Positions 33,421-42,536 of a stretch of 64,000 bases of DNA are shown in pieces; position 1 is the stretch's first letter, and each line of letters begins with the position of its first letter. Under the pieces are notes generated by a model. That model ran no database searches. It was given only the letters and a program-made list of their open reading frames with translations, and was not told the origin of the DNA. The translations under genes and the position numbers were made by a program. The stretch is from NCBI RefSeq assembly GCF_000948285.1, contig NZ_JYBP01000003.1, positions 682,001-746,000 on the forward strand, in the 5' to 3' direction. The stretch comes from Geobacillus kaustophilus. Its GTDB lineage: Bacteria > Bacillota > Bacilli > Bacillales > Anoxybacillaceae.

Positions 33421-33966
33421 ATGGACCCCGTCTTTGAACAGTTGTATGAAAAGTACCATCATGATTTGTTTAATTTTTTATTCTACATGGTGCGGAATCG
33501 AGAGCAGGCCGAAGATTTGGTTCAGGAAGTGTACGTCAGAGTGCTGCGCTCATACAAACGATTTAAAGGGCAGTGCAGCGAAAAAACGTGGCTGCTGTCC
33601 ATTGCGCGCCATGTGGCCATAGATTTTTTCCGCAAGCAAAAACGCCGACGCCAATGGGCTGGTTCGGTGGAATGGAGCGAGGAACAAATCGGCGCCGACG
33701 AGCCGATTCCTGAGGAGATAGCGATTCAAAAAGAGGAGATTCAGCTTATGTACCGTGGTTTGGCACGTTGCACGATTGATCAGCGGCTTGTGCTCGTCCT
33801 ACGATTCATCCAGTCGCTGTCGATCGCGGAAACGGCGGAAGCGCTCGGCTGGACGGAAAGCAAAGTGAAAACAACGCAGCACCGCGCACTAAAGGCGCTC
33901 AAGCAATATATGGAGGAAGAGGCAAAACAGGAGGGGTGGCGGTGTGAAAAAGCTCAATTGGAATGA
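33421..33966 (+). CDS. sigX: ECF sigma factor SigX
   Basis: SigX directs transcription of cell-envelope modification genes in response to envelope stress. The 181-residue product has region 2 (YHHDLFNFLFYMVRNREQAEDLVQEVYVRVLRSYKRF, about 11-48; KTWLLSIARHVAIDFFRKQKR, about 56-76) and region 4 (CTIDQRLVLVLRFIQSLSIAETAEALGWTESKVKTTQHRALKAL, about 119-162), very like B. subtilis SigX. ATG 33421 follows GGGGAGAG; an in-frame GTG at 33388 is less likely. It overlaps rsiX by 23 bases. In B. subtilis it follows resE directly. Confidence 0.94.
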   Translation: MDPVFEQLYEKYHHDLFNFLFYMVRNREQAEDLVQEVYVRVLRSYKRFKGQCSEKTWLLSIARHVAIDFFRKQKRRRQWAGSVEWSEEQIGADEPIPEEIAIQKEEIQLMYRGLARCTIDQRLVLVLRFIQSLSIAETAEALGWTESKVKTTQHRALKALKQYMEEEAKQEGWRCEKAQLE

Positions 33967-35038
33967 GCGATGCATTGAGCATGGCCTTGAACAGTTGCCC
34001 GTCATCAAAGACCGGCGCACGAAAGAAGAAGTGTACGTCCGGCTGGTGCGCGCTCAGCGGATGGCGCGCTGGAAGCGGCGTTGGCTCCCAGCGATTGCAT
34101 CGGCGGCCGTGCTTGCATCGGCGGTTTATGCCGGTCCGCATTTCATCGTGCCAACACGTTCGGACAAAAACGAGGCTTTCTCATCCCCTGTTCAGACGTT
34201 GCAGGCGGATGGCGCTTCCTCTCACCCAAAAGCGATAATGGCCGCCAGCGAACCGGAGAATGCAGTGGTTATTGCCTTGCCCGATGAGCGAATCGGCCAA
34301 GTGGTGCCAGTGGTTGTTCCCCTTCCTGGCCGCTTTGCGCCGGCAGAACGGCTGTCCGCGGCGCTGAGTGAGCTTTCCCGTTCCCCGTTGCGTGAGGCGT
34401 CCGCGTGGCTCGACGGTGTGAAGATGGCCCCGGCGGCAGGCGATGGGCGCATATGGGTTGTTCGCGTTCCAGCGAGCCATCGCGTGTTTGCCGCCAGCCA
34501 TGAGGAACAACGCCTCTTTTTCGAAGCGGTCATGGAAACAGTGCGGCAGATGGGCGGGCGAAGCATCCGCTTTTTCACTGGGGAGGAGGAAGGGCTCGAT
34601 TTGCCGGTGTTTGGTCGTCTCAAAACAACAAAGATCAACGAGCAGAAGCGAATGTATTATCAAAACCGCTCCTCCTCCTTCGGCTATACGGTGCTCATCC
34701 CGGCGCCAGGCAGCGCCCGCTCGTTTCCTGAGGCGCTGCAGCAGATGAAAAAATCGGCGATCCACGGGCTTGAGCCGGCCATTCCACCAGGGGTGGAAGT
34801 TGATTCGGTCGATGTCGATGCGCGCCATGCGACGGTCCGGCTTCATTTGTCCGCTCGGCCAAGCGCGGAAGAAGCGGCGAGCATGGCGGAGGCCGTGCTG
34901 CTGACGGCGAAAGAGTTTGGGCTGCTTGATGTCACATTCGAGTCGAGCGGGTTATCGACTCTTGGCCCGTATCCGCTTGGGAAGCCGATCAACGTGCCGG
35001 CCGGACCGAACGCCGCGCTGCTGGCAACCGGCCCGTAG
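33944..35038 (+). CDS. rsiX: Anti-sigma-X factor RsiX
   Basis: RsiX is the membrane-anchored inhibitor that holds SigX inactive until an envelope signal. The 364-residue product has a cytoplasmic N-terminal domain (1-45), one membrane segment (about 46-66, WLPAIASAAVLASAVYAG) and a large extracytoplasmic part; length and topology match B. subtilis RsiX. The GTG start lies 7 bases after GGAGGGG and within the end of sigX, so the sigma and anti-sigma are made together. I see no regulated-proteolysis motif that could be named with confidence. Confidence 0.9.
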   Translation: MKKLNWNERCIEHGLEQLPVIKDRRTKEEVYVRLVRAQRMARWKRRWLPAIASAAVLASAVYAGPHFIVPTRSDKNEAFSSPVQTLQADGASSHPKAIMAASEPENAVVIALPDERIGQVVPVVVPLPGRFAPAERLSAALSELSRSPLREASAWLDGVKMAPAAGDGRIWVVRVPASHRVFAASHEEQRLFFEAVMETVRQMGGRSIRFFTGEEEGLDLPVFGRLKTTKINEQKRMYYQNRSSSFGYTVLIPAPGSARSFPEALQQMKKSAIHGLEPAIPPGVEVDSVDVDARHATVRLHLSARPSAEEAASMAEAVLLTAKEFGLLDVTFESSGLSTLGPYPLGKPINVPAGPNAALLATGP

Positions 35039-35176
35039 CCGCCAGCGTGAGCTCTTAGCTGTTTTTAGACGGCATCATTTTGTTACATTTTTGTTAATGT
35101 CGACGCGAGGCCGTTCTATCGGCGTTCGTTTTGACATAAGACATATATGGCGCGACATAGGCAAGGAGGGATGGAA

Positions 35177-35263
35177 ATGGGCGATGTGATGAGACGCCTC
35201 TTGGCGGTGGCTGGTGTGGCGGTATGCGTCGGACTGTTGTTTCTTGTCGGCGCCAACGGATGA
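35177..35263 (+). CDS. Small single-span membrane protein, 28 aa
   Basis: A 28-codon frame (MGDVMRRLLAV start, LLFLVGANG end) has an AAGGAGGG site at 35163-35170, 6 bases before ATG 35177. After a short positively charged start it is one hydrophobic helix, typical of small membrane proteins. It lies between rsiX and hisK, with its own possible promoter (TTGACA at 35131) of poor -10 quality. I do not recognise it. A real gene is likely because of the binding site and composition. Confidence 0.6.
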   Translation: MGDVMRRLLAVAGVAVCVGLLFLVGANG

Positions 35264-35286
35264 TTGGATGAATATTCGCAAAACGG

Positions 35287-35316
35287 TTGTCCTTTCTTGC
35301 GGTAATGCGTTATAAT
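35287..35316 (+). promoter_or_regulatory. hisK promoter
   Basis: TTGTCC (35287-35292) and perfect TATAAT (35311-35316), 18 bases apart, 31 bases before the hisK start. Confidence 0.65.
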
Positions 35317-35346
35317 GAGAAAAACAGCAGGAGAGGAGAAACACCG

Positions 35347-36159
35347 ATGTTGACCGATTACCATAACCATTTGGAACGAGGGGCGTTGACGCTTGATTAT
35401 TTGCGCCAGTTCACGGATGCAGCGGCCAAAAAAGGCATTCAGCATTTCGGCATTTCCGAGCACGCGTACCATTTCTATCAAACGAAAAACATTTTGTCAA
35501 ATCCGTGGGTCGAGGCGCGCCGCTGCTACGATATGGCCGATTACGTCCGGTTGTTCCACGAAGCGTGGGATGCGGGCATCGATGTGAAAATGTCGATTGA
35601 AATGGACTATACACCGGGCAAACACGAGGAAATGGCCGCCTTCATCCGTTCATACGAGTTTGACTATGTCATCGGTTCGATCCATTGGGTCGATGATTTC
35701 GGCATCGACTTAGTCGAATATCGCCACGAGTGGGAACGGCGCGATTTGTACGATACATACCGCAAATATTTCGATCAAGTCGTGACATTCGCCGAGTCGA
35801 ATTTGTTTGACATTATCGGCCACCTCGATTTGGTGAAAATTTTTAAATACGTCCCGGAAGATGAGGAATTTTTGCTTGAACAATACGACCGGGCGACCAC
35901 AGCGCTCGCCAATTCGAAAACGTGCGTCGAAATCAGCACCGCCGGGCTGCGCAAGCCGGTCGGCGAACTGTATCCGGATCCGCGCCTGTTGAAAATGTGC
36001 TATGACAAAGGCATTCCGATTGTGTTGTCGTCCGACGCGCACGTGCCTGAGCACGTCGGCGCCGACTTTGACAAGGCGGTCGAACTCGCCCGCAGTGTCG
36101 GCTATACCGAGCTGATGACGTTCTCGAAAGGCGAGCGGAAGGCGGTGCCGCTCGGCTGA
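35347..36159 (+). CDS. hisK: Histidinol-phosphatase HisK (PHP family)
   Basis: HisK dephosphorylates histidinol phosphate to histidinol, the penultimate part of histidine synthesis. The 270-residue PHP-domain protein has the metal-binding motifs YHNHLERG at the N-terminus, FGISEHAYHF (about 33-42), VIGSIHWVDDFG near 98, DIIGHLDLVKIF near 145 and LSSDAHVPEHVG near 225. ATG 35347 follows GGAGAGG; the longer upstream frame runs into the promoter. It is alone in its transcript. The MITE-like element after it brings a GC hairpin followed by TTTCTT that probably acts as its terminator. Confidence 0.93.
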   Translation: MLTDYHNHLERGALTLDYLRQFTDAAAKKGIQHFGISEHAYHFYQTKNILSNPWVEARRCYDMADYVRLFHEAWDAGIDVKMSIEMDYTPGKHEEMAAFIRSYEFDYVIGSIHWVDDFGIDLVEYRHEWERRDLYDTYRKYFDQVVTFAESNLFDIIGHLDLVKIFKYVPEDEEFLLEQYDRATTALANSKTCVEISTAGLRKPVGELYPDPRLLKMCYDKGIPIVLSSDAHVPEHVGADFDKAVELARSVGYTELMTFSKGERKAVPLG

Positions 36160-36177
36160 ATGGAACTGACAAAGCAC

Positions 36178-36292
36178 GAGGGTGTCCCAAAAGGATCGGG
36201 ACACCCTTTCTTATTACTGTATGTAGGCATAAAACAATCATTAAGAAACGATATGTTGTGTTTAAGGAAAAACAACCTTTTGGGTCAGCCCC
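36178..36292. mobile_element. MITE-like element, copy B
   Basis: About 115 bp, 18 bases after hisK. Left end GAGGGTGTCCCAAAAGG and right end CCTTTTGGGTCAGCCCC are imperfect inverted repeats (14 of 17 match). Its left end is nearly identical to 16967-16996, its right end to 17072-17085, and the interior keeps an ATATGTTGTGTTT-like core. It has no coding capacity. It comes after a hairpin-less gene end and may serve as terminator. Confidence 0.65.
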
Positions 36293-36360
36293 ATTTCATC
36301 ACCGCCTTTTCGCAAGAGGGAACTATACGATGCGAATGGCTGCTGTGGGGCTTGCTCGAC

Positions 36361-36400
36361 TGAAAAACGCAGGCTCCTTTCTGGGAAGGCCTGCGTTTCG
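36361..36400 (-). terminator. Terminator of serA
   Basis: On the minus strand a 10-base perfect stem (AAACGCAGGC/GCCTGCGTTT in plus-strand order) is followed by five Ts, 28 bases after the serA stop. Confidence 0.8.
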
Positions 36401-36427
36401 GTATGATCCGCCCGCAGAAGCGGGTGA

Positions 36428-38002
36428 TTATGCTTCGAGCCGTTTCACCGTTTCGATGTCATCAATTTGCGCCAACACCTGCAATACTTCATCATCGACC
36501 GGTTTGTCAAGCGATAAGATCATCATCGCCTTGCCCCCCGCTTCTTGGCGGCCGACTTGCATGGTGGCGATGTTGACATCGTGCGCCCCAAGCACGTTCC
36601 CGACTTTGCCGATCATCCCCGGCCGGTCTTGGTGCTGGATATACAGGAGATGGCCTTCCGGGGCAAAGTCGATGGCGACGCCGTCAAAATGGACGATGCG
36701 GTCGCCGTAGTTTGGCACGTGCGTTCCTTTGATCGTGAACGTTTTGTTTTCGCCATGGACGGTGAGCGAAATGCAGTTCGCATAGCCGTGCGTTTCATCG
36801 GAAAATTTTTCGCCGTATGTGATGCCGCGCTCTTTGGCGACCATGGCGGCGTTCACCTCGTTGACGGTTGAGGCGACGCGCGGCCGCAGGAAGCCGGCGA
36901 GCAGGCTGCGGGTGATGTACGTCGTCTCCAGATCAGCGACCGTGCCGGCGTAGGTGACCGATAGCTCTTGCACCGGGATGTTCATAAACTGCGATGCGAT
37001 CAAGCCGAGCTTCCGGCCTAAATGATAGAATGCTTGAATTTTTTCATAGACATCTTTCGACAACGCCGGCAAGTTGATCGATGAGGTGACTGGCCGTCCT
37101 TCAAAAAAGTGGAGCAGCTCTTCCGCGACTTGGGTGGCGACGTTCAGCTGCGCTTCGACGGTCGACGCCCCTAAATGCGGCGTGACGATCACATTGTCAA
37201 ACGCTAAAAGCGGGTGATCCCCTGGCGGCTCTTGTTCAAAGACGTCGAGGGCGACGCCGGCGACATGTCCGCTTTCCAAGAACGGGATGAGTGCCTGTTC
37301 GTCGATGATGCCGCCGCGGGCGCAGTTGATCAAATAGACGCCCTTTTTCGTTTTCGCCAAGTTTTCTGTGCCAAGCAACCCACGCGTTTCTTTCGTGAGC
37401 GGCGTATGAACGGTGATGATGTCAGCCACGGCCAGCACTTCGTCAAGCGAGTGAATCGAGACGCCGAGTTTTTCGGCGCGTTCTTTCGTTAAAAATGGGT
37501 CGTACACGTGCACGCTCATGCCAAAGGCGCGCGCCCGTTTGGCGACTTCCGAACCGATGCGGCCGAAGCCGATGATGCCCAATTTTTTGCCAAACAGCTC
37601 GTTGCCGACAAACGCCGAGCGGTTCCACTCCCGCGATTTGACGGAAATGTGCGCCTGCGGGATGCGTCGGACGAGGGCGGCCATCATGGCAAAGGTATGC
37701 TCAGCGGCCGAAATCGTATTGCCGTTCGGCGCGTTAATGACGACGATGCCGCGTTTCGTCGCTGCATCGACATCAATGTTGTCGACGCCCACCCCGGCGC
37801 GGCCGATAATTTTTAAGTTTGGCATTTTTTCCAATAGTTCTTCCGTCACTTTGGTGGCGCTGCGCACGAGCAAAGCGTCAAAGGTGTGCAATTCCTCTTC
37901 CGCTTCGTTTACTTTCTTTTGTACGATGTTGATCTGCGCCGATGCGCAGAGCGGCGCCAAACCTTCTTCACTGATGGCGTCGGAAACGAGTACGCGAAAC
38001 AC
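36428..38002 (-). CDS. serA: D-3-phosphoglycerate dehydrogenase SerA
   Basis: First enzyme of serine synthesis, oxidising 3-phosphoglycerate with NAD. The 524 residues comprise the catalytic and NAD-binding domains (about 1-315; GIIGFGRIGSEVAK around 143-156, catalytic Arg/Glu/His region with PHLGAST near 284), an intervening domain and a C-terminal ACT domain (about 450-524, LYIQHQDRPGMIGKVG) that senses serine in other species. The GTG start at 38002 lies 8 bases after AAAGGGG; an upstream in-frame ATG at 38026 has no such support. A TTGACA promoter and an operator-like palindrome lie upstream. Its terminator is at 36361-36400. Confidence 0.96.
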   Translation of the reverse strand: MFRVLVSDAISEEGLAPLCASAQINIVQKKVNEAEEELHTFDALLVRSATKVTEELLEKMPNLKIIGRAGVGVDNIDVDAATKRGIVVINAPNGNTISAAEHTFAMMAALVRRIPQAHISVKSREWNRSAFVGNELFGKKLGIIGFGRIGSEVAKRARAFGMSVHVYDPFLTKERAEKLGVSIHSLDEVLAVADIITVHTPLTKETRGLLGTENLAKTKKGVYLINCARGGIIDEQALIPFLESGHVAGVALDVFEQEPPGDHPLLAFDNVIVTPHLGASTVEAQLNVATQVAEELLHFFEGRPVTSSINLPALSKDVYEKIQAFYHLGRKLGLIASQFMNIPVQELSVTYAGTVADLETTYITRSLLAGFLRPRVASTVNEVNAAMVAKERGITYGEKFSDETHGYANCISLTVHGENKTFTIKGTHVPNYGDRIVHFDGVAIDFAPEGHLLYIQHQDRPGMIGKVGNVLGAHDVNIATMQVGRQEAGGKAMMILSLDKPVDDEVLQVLAQIDDIETVKRLEA

Positions 38003-38030
38003 AGTGGGTGCCCCTTTCTGTTTCAAGGAT

Positions 38031-38052
38031 GTTAAATTTCTGATAATTTAAC
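38031..38052. promoter_or_regulatory. Operator-like palindrome over the serA start region
   Basis: GTTAAATT (38031-38038) and AATTTAAC (38045-38052) are exact reverse complements around 6 bases. The right half overlaps the serA -10, so a bound protein would block transcription. No matching known operator was identified. Confidence 0.6.
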
Positions 38053-38074
38053 ATGCGAAAGCGGTTTCTGTCAA
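38046..38074 (-). promoter_or_regulatory. serA promoter
   Basis: On the minus strand, perfect TTGACA (38074-38069), a 17-base spacer and TTAAAT (38051-38046). Confidence 0.7.
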
Positions 38075-38142
38075 TGGGGAGAAAAGAAGTCATACCAATG
38101 AAAACGTTTTTTTTGATCGGGAATGTTCGGGTTTTGAAAAAG

Positions 38143-38171
38143 AAAAACGCCCATATCAAACGATATGGGCG
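38143..38171 (-). terminator. Terminator of ppa
   Basis: Ten-base perfect stem (CGCCCATATC/GATATGGGCG) with a 4-base loop, followed on the minus strand by five Ts. Confidence 0.88.
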
Positions 38172-38222
38172 AAATTGTTCGGAAACGAAAACAACGCGTA
38201 ACGCGCTGATATGTTGAGCGGA

Positions 38223-38726
38223 TTACTTGTTTTTCTGTTCATTGTAGCGGGCGATGCATTCGTCGATCAATTTGGCGGCTGCTTCCGGCCCTTCCCATGT
38301 GCCGATTTCCGTCCGTTTCCCTTGCAAGTCTTTATAGCGTTCAAAAAAGTGAGCGATTTCTTTCAGTTTGTGCTGCGGGAGGTCTTCAATCGAGCGCACT
38401 TCGTCAAAGCGCGGATCTTCGACCGGAACGCCGATCAATTTCGCGTCTTCTTCGCCGCTGTCGACCATGTTCAAATAGCCGATGACGCGCGTGTCGATGA
38501 CGCAGCCCGGAAACGTCGGGTTGGTCGTGATGACCAAAATGTCGAGCGGGTCGCCATCCAGCGCCAACGTATTTTGCAAGTAGCCGTATTCAGCCGGATA
38601 AAACATCGGGGAATATAAGACGCGGTCGAGCTTGAAAATGCCCCGCTCTTTGTCGAATTCGTATTTGTTTTGGCTGCCGGTTGGAATCTCGATAAACGCT
38701 TCGACAATTTTATTTTCGAATGCCAT
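38223..38726 (-). CDS. ppa: Inorganic pyrophosphatase, family I
   Basis: Hydrolyses pyrophosphate to drive biosynthetic reactions. The 167-residue product has the family I features: EIPTGSQNKYEFDKE near 13-27, FYPAEYGYLQNTLALDGDPLDILVI (about 42-66, with the DxxxxD metal site DGDPLD) and DPRFDEVRSIEDL. B. subtilis itself uses a family II manganese enzyme, while Geobacillus has this family I enzyme, so this gene is one marker of the genus. It has GGAGG-type binding site just upstream of its ATG and its own terminator. Confidence 0.95.
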   Translation of the reverse strand: MAFENKIVEAFIEIPTGSQNKYEFDKERGIFKLDRVLYSPMFYPAEYGYLQNTLALDGDPLDILVITTNPTFPGCVIDTRVIGYLNMVDSGEEDAKLIGVPVEDPRFDEVRSIEDLPQHKLKEIAHFFERYKDLQGKRTEIGTWEGPEAAAKLIDECIARYNEQKNK

Positions 38727-38863
38727 AACCCGTTCCTCCTTTGTTGGTTATGTATGCATGAAAACTTGTCCACCCTAGCAGGAGCGGCGGACAAGCCAAT
38801 CTTATTGTAGCACGTTCGCCCAAGATGCGCCACTTGTGAAATGCCATTTTTTCACGCTTGCAT

Positions 38864-38888
38864 CAAAAAACCCTCATGCCGATGAGGC
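38864..38888 (-). terminator. Terminator of fer
   Basis: Six-base stem CCTCAT/ATGAGG with GCCG loop, followed on the minus strand by a run of six Ts. Confidence 0.8.
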
Positions 38889-38901
38889 AAGAGGGGGAAT
38901 G

Positions 38902-39403
<502 letters not shown>

Positions 39404-40450
39404 ATGCGGCATGGCTATGCCCCATTTTTGCTTGCCCATTGCTTGCACCGCTTCAACGGCGAACGGACGCTGGCGGCGGTATACCATTTATTTTCGGGAA
39501 AAAAATCGGCGCAGACGCTCCAAGACAGCAAATGGTTTCAGCTTGAGCCGCTGTTTGGCACATGGAAGAATGTGACGATGGCGGCGCTCGAGGAGGCGGC
39601 AATGGCGCTTGTCGAACAACGGCTCGCTTTATCCGCGAAACAGCGGACATACACATTGACCGCGGCAGGAGAAGAATGGCTTGCTGAGCAAGCGGCGCTT
39701 TTCCCCTGCCATCTGAACGGCTGGCGCTATCATGAGGCGGAACCGCTGTTTTGGCAGCGTCTTTCCTTGATCGGGCAGACATTGTCAAACCTCGTCTATG
39801 GGCGGCGTTTTGCACCGATTTGCCGCGACGAGCGGACGCTTCAATGGGTGAAGCAATATTTGCTTGCAAAAGGATCGCGCCAAATGTTGGCCGAGACGCT
39901 GTATCAAGAGCTCATCCGGCTGCTTGAAGCGGTTTCGGAAGAGGCGGCGGCGATCTTTACGCTGCGTTTGACGAGCGCGGTCCGCATCGGTTGGACGATG
40001 GAGCAAATCGCGGCCCATTTGCAAAAGGACGCGCTCTACGTGCAGTTTCAATTCCGCAACGTGCTTCATTACATCATGGCGGAAGCTGAGGCTGGACGCG
40101 CTCCGATGATGGCCGAATTGATGAGCGGGCTGGCGCCGGCGGTGCTGACACAATCGGCGCAAAAAACGTACGAATGGCTGCAAAAAGGAAAGACGATCGA
40201 CGAAATCGCCGCCCTTCGGCGCTTGAAAAAAAGTACAATCGAGGATCATGTCGTCGAGTTGGCCGCCAATGTGCCCGATTTTTCGATCGCCCCGTTTGTC
40301 GCCGCTGAAAGGGCGGCGGCGATCCAGGCCGCGGCGCGGGCGCTCGGGACGCGCAAGCTGAAGCGTATTCGCGAGGCGCTTGGCGGAATAGCGAGTTATT
40401 TTGAAATTCGGCTCGTGTTGGCAAAGGAAGTGGGACGTTGGATGAATTAA
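39404..40450 (+). CDS. ypbB: YpbB, helix-turn-helix protein paired with RecS
   Basis: YpbB-type proteins are encoded directly upstream of RecQ-like helicases in Bacillus; the biochemical role is unknown. The 348-residue product is soluble and helical. Near the C-terminus it has a RecQ/HRDC-associated helix-turn-helix: TYEWLQKGKTIDEIAALRRLKKSTIEDHVVELAAN (about 247-281), similar to the wHTH of helicase accessory proteins. ATG 39404 follows GGGAGG; the open frame runs upstream through fer and is not coding there. It overlaps recS by 13 bases, supporting a joint role. Confidence 0.88.
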   Translation: MRHGYAPFLLAHCLHRFNGERTLAAVYHLFSGKKSAQTLQDSKWFQLEPLFGTWKNVTMAALEEAAMALVEQRLALSAKQRTYTLTAAGEEWLAEQAALFPCHLNGWRYHEAEPLFWQRLSLIGQTLSNLVYGRRFAPICRDERTLQWVKQYLLAKGSRQMLAETLYQELIRLLEAVSEEAAAIFTLRLTSAVRIGWTMEQIAAHLQKDALYVQFQFRNVLHYIMAEAEAGRAPMMAELMSGLAPAVLTQSAQKTYEWLQKGKTIDEIAALRRLKKSTIEDHVVELAANVPDFSIAPFVAAERAAAIQAAARALGTRKLKRIREALGGIASYFEIRLVLAKEVGRWMN

Positions 40451-41961
40451 CGAAAACATTGCATGAGCGGTTCGGGCACGCGTCGTTTCGGCCCGGACAG
40501 CGCGATGTGATCGAAGACGTGCTCAGCGGGCGCGATGTGCTGGCGATGCTGCCGACTGGAAGCGGCAAATCGCTTTGCTATCAGCTGCCGGCGTATTTCC
40601 TCCCGGGGAGCGTGCTCATTGTCTCGCCGCTCGTCTCCTTAATGGAAGATCAAGTCGAGCAGCTGCGCCGGCGCGGTGAAAAGCGCGTTGTCGCGTTCCA
40701 TAGTTTGCTCGATGCGGAAGAAAAATGGCAAGCCCTCGCCTCGCTTCCAGATTTTCGCTTTATTTATGCCTCACCGGAAATGCTGCAATCTGAAACGTTT
40801 TTGGCGGCGCTCCGGCGCGCTCGTGTTTCGTTGTTTGTCGTCGATGAGGCGCATTGCATTTCACAGTGGGGTTATGATTTTCGCCCGGACTTTTTGAAGC
40901 TCGGAGCGGTCCGCCATGCGCTCGGTTCGCCGCCGTGTCTGGCGCTGACGGCGACGGCTACGCCGGAAGTGCAGGAGGACATCATCCGCACGCTCGGGAT
41001 GGAGCGGACGCGCCGCCATATTTATTCCGTCGACCGCCCGAACATCGCCTTGGCGGTGGAACATTGCTTATCGGTTGAGGACAAAGCTGCGCGCTTGGCC
41101 GAATGCGCGAAACGGCTCCGAGGACCGGGGATCGTGTACTTTTCAAGCCGGCAGTGGGCTGAAGAAATGGCGCGCCGGCTGGCGCAAAACGGGGCGGGAC
41201 GGGTCGCCTATTACCACGCCGGCATGGATGGGGAACAACGGCTGCTTGTGCAGCAGCAGTTTTTATATGACGAGCTCGACATCGTTTGTTGCACAAGCGC
41301 GTTCGGCATGGGGGTGGACAAAGGAAACGTCCGTTTTGTGCTTCACTTTCATATGCCGGCCCAGCTTGAGGCGTATGTGCAGGAAATCGGGCGCGCCGGG
41401 CGTGACGGGGCGCCAAGCCTTGCGGTATTGTTTTACGCGGACGGCGACCGGGCGATCGCCCAGGCGGTCGCCGAAGCGGAGCTTCCCGACTCGGCTGCGC
41501 TCCGCGAGTGGTGCCGGCGGCTGCCGGAAGACGCCGTCGGCGGTGGATGGCGCGCTATGGTTGATGCCGGCGGATTTACGGACATACAAAAACGGCTGTT
41601 GGCGTACTTTTTAGAATGGGGACAAACAGCGGCGCCCGAACAGCTGACGGCCGCGGCGAAGGAGCGGCTGTATGAAGGGATGGCCGCTGCCATCGAGGCG
41701 CGGCGGCGTTGGAAGCGAAAAAAATTGCGCGAAATGGAGGAATGGGTGCACGCCTCTTCATGCCGGCGCGCGGCGATTGTCCGCGCGTTCGGGGAGGAGC
41801 TATCGGACAAACCGGATGCTTGCTGCGACAACTGCGGCCTGGAGACGGACCGTTTCATGGCGGACGGCCGCCGTCCCGAGCCGGCGCCCGTCCGGCCTTG
41901 GCGCGAGGAGCTATGGCATATGTTTTTTGGCGGGAGGCGGCGCGATGAGGCGGCAAAGTGA
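40438..41961 (+). CDS. recS: RecQ-family ATP-dependent DNA helicase (RecS)
   Basis: 3'-5' DNA helicase used in recombination and repair. The 507-residue product has the SF2 motifs: FRPGQRDVIEDVLSGRDVLAMLPTGSGKSLCYQLPA (about 18-53, Walker A TGSGKS), VVDEAHCISQWGYDFRPDFL, LTATATPEV, TSAFGMGVDKGNVRFVLH and QEIGRAGRDG. After the helicase core (about 330) comes a shortened zinc-binding region with DACCDNCG. The length equals B. subtilis RecS rather than full RecQ; no HRDC domain is seen. The start is TTG 40438 behind AAAGGAAGTGGG within ypbB. Confidence 0.93.
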   Translation: MDELTKTLHERFGHASFRPGQRDVIEDVLSGRDVLAMLPTGSGKSLCYQLPAYFLPGSVLIVSPLVSLMEDQVEQLRRRGEKRVVAFHSLLDAEEKWQALASLPDFRFIYASPEMLQSETFLAALRRARVSLFVVDEAHCISQWGYDFRPDFLKLGAVRHALGSPPCLALTATATPEVQEDIIRTLGMERTRRHIYSVDRPNIALAVEHCLSVEDKAARLAECAKRLRGPGIVYFSSRQWAEEMARRLAQNGAGRVAYYHAGMDGEQRLLVQQQFLYDELDIVCCTSAFGMGVDKGNVRFVLHFHMPAQLEAYVQEIGRAGRDGAPSLAVLFYADGDRAIAQAVAEAELPDSAALREWCRRLPEDAVGGGWRAMVDAGGFTDIQKRLLAYFLEWGQTAAPEQLTAAAKERLYEGMAAAIEARRRWKRKKLREMEEWVHASSCRRAAIVRAFGEELSDKPDACCDNCGLETDRFMADGRRPEPAPVRPWREELWHMFFGGRRRDEAAK

Positions 41962-42532
41962 ACAAATCAAACAGATGACAGACCGCGAAGTGCTCATCCA
42001 TCTTTATATCACGCAAGGGTTGCTGCTGCTTTTGGCCGGCGGCAGCTCGCTGTTTTTATTTGCTCGGGAGGAGTGGCGTCGGCTTTGGCAGTTTGAGCTG
42101 CGCGATGTGCTCGTGTACGGAGCCGGCGGGGCGGCGTTCGTGCTCGCTGCCGAGTTTTTGGCGATGCGCTATTTGCCGGACGATTGGCATGATGACGGCG
42201 GCGTCAATGAAAAAATATTCCGCGGCCGCTCGATTCCGCATCTCTTTTTTTTATGTGCGCTCATTGCGGTGACGGAAGAATGGCTGTTTCGCGGCATTGT
42301 GCAGACGCATTGGGGGCTCTGGGCGGCAAGCGCCATTTTTGCCGTGCTGCACGTCCGGTATTTGGAAAAATGGTTTTTGTTTATGGTCGTCGTGCTGCTC
42401 AGTCTCTTTCTCGGCGTCCTTTACGAGCAGACTGACAGCTTATGGGCCGCCATCACCGCTCACTTTTTGATCGATTTTGTGCTTGCCTTACATGTTCGGT
42501 TCAAACGGGGGGCAGAGGAAGAAAGGGAGTGA
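41945..42532 (+). CDS. ypbD: CPBP-family intramembrane metalloprotease YpbD
   Basis: Membrane protein of the CAAX-protease and bacteriocin-processing (Abi) family. The 195 residues include about five membrane segments and the family motifs EEWLFRG (about 115-121, the EExxxR site) and FAVLHVRYLEKW with a conserved His, plus a final His in AITAHFLIDF. Substrate unknown. The start overlaps the end of recS by 17 bases; an earlier in-frame start would lie inside recS. ypbE follows 4 bases after its stop. Confidence 0.9.
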   Translation: MRRQSEQIKQMTDREVLIHLYITQGLLLLLAGGSSLFLFAREEWRRLWQFELRDVLVYGAGGAAFVLAAEFLAMRYLPDDWHDDGGVNEKIFRGRSIPHLFFLCALIAVTEEWLFRGIVQTHWGLWAASAIFAVLHVRYLEKWFLFMVVVLLSLFLGVLYEQTDSLWAAITAHFLIDFVLALHVRFKRGAEEERE

Positions 42533-42536
42533 AGCG

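Noticed and set aside
34181-34846. 221-codon minus-strand frame over rsiX
   Set aside because: Shadow of a syntenic anti-sigma gene; no start signal.
35131-35159. Promoter with TTGACA for the 28-aa gene
   Set aside because: The -35 is perfect but nothing like a -10 occurs at 16-18 bases.
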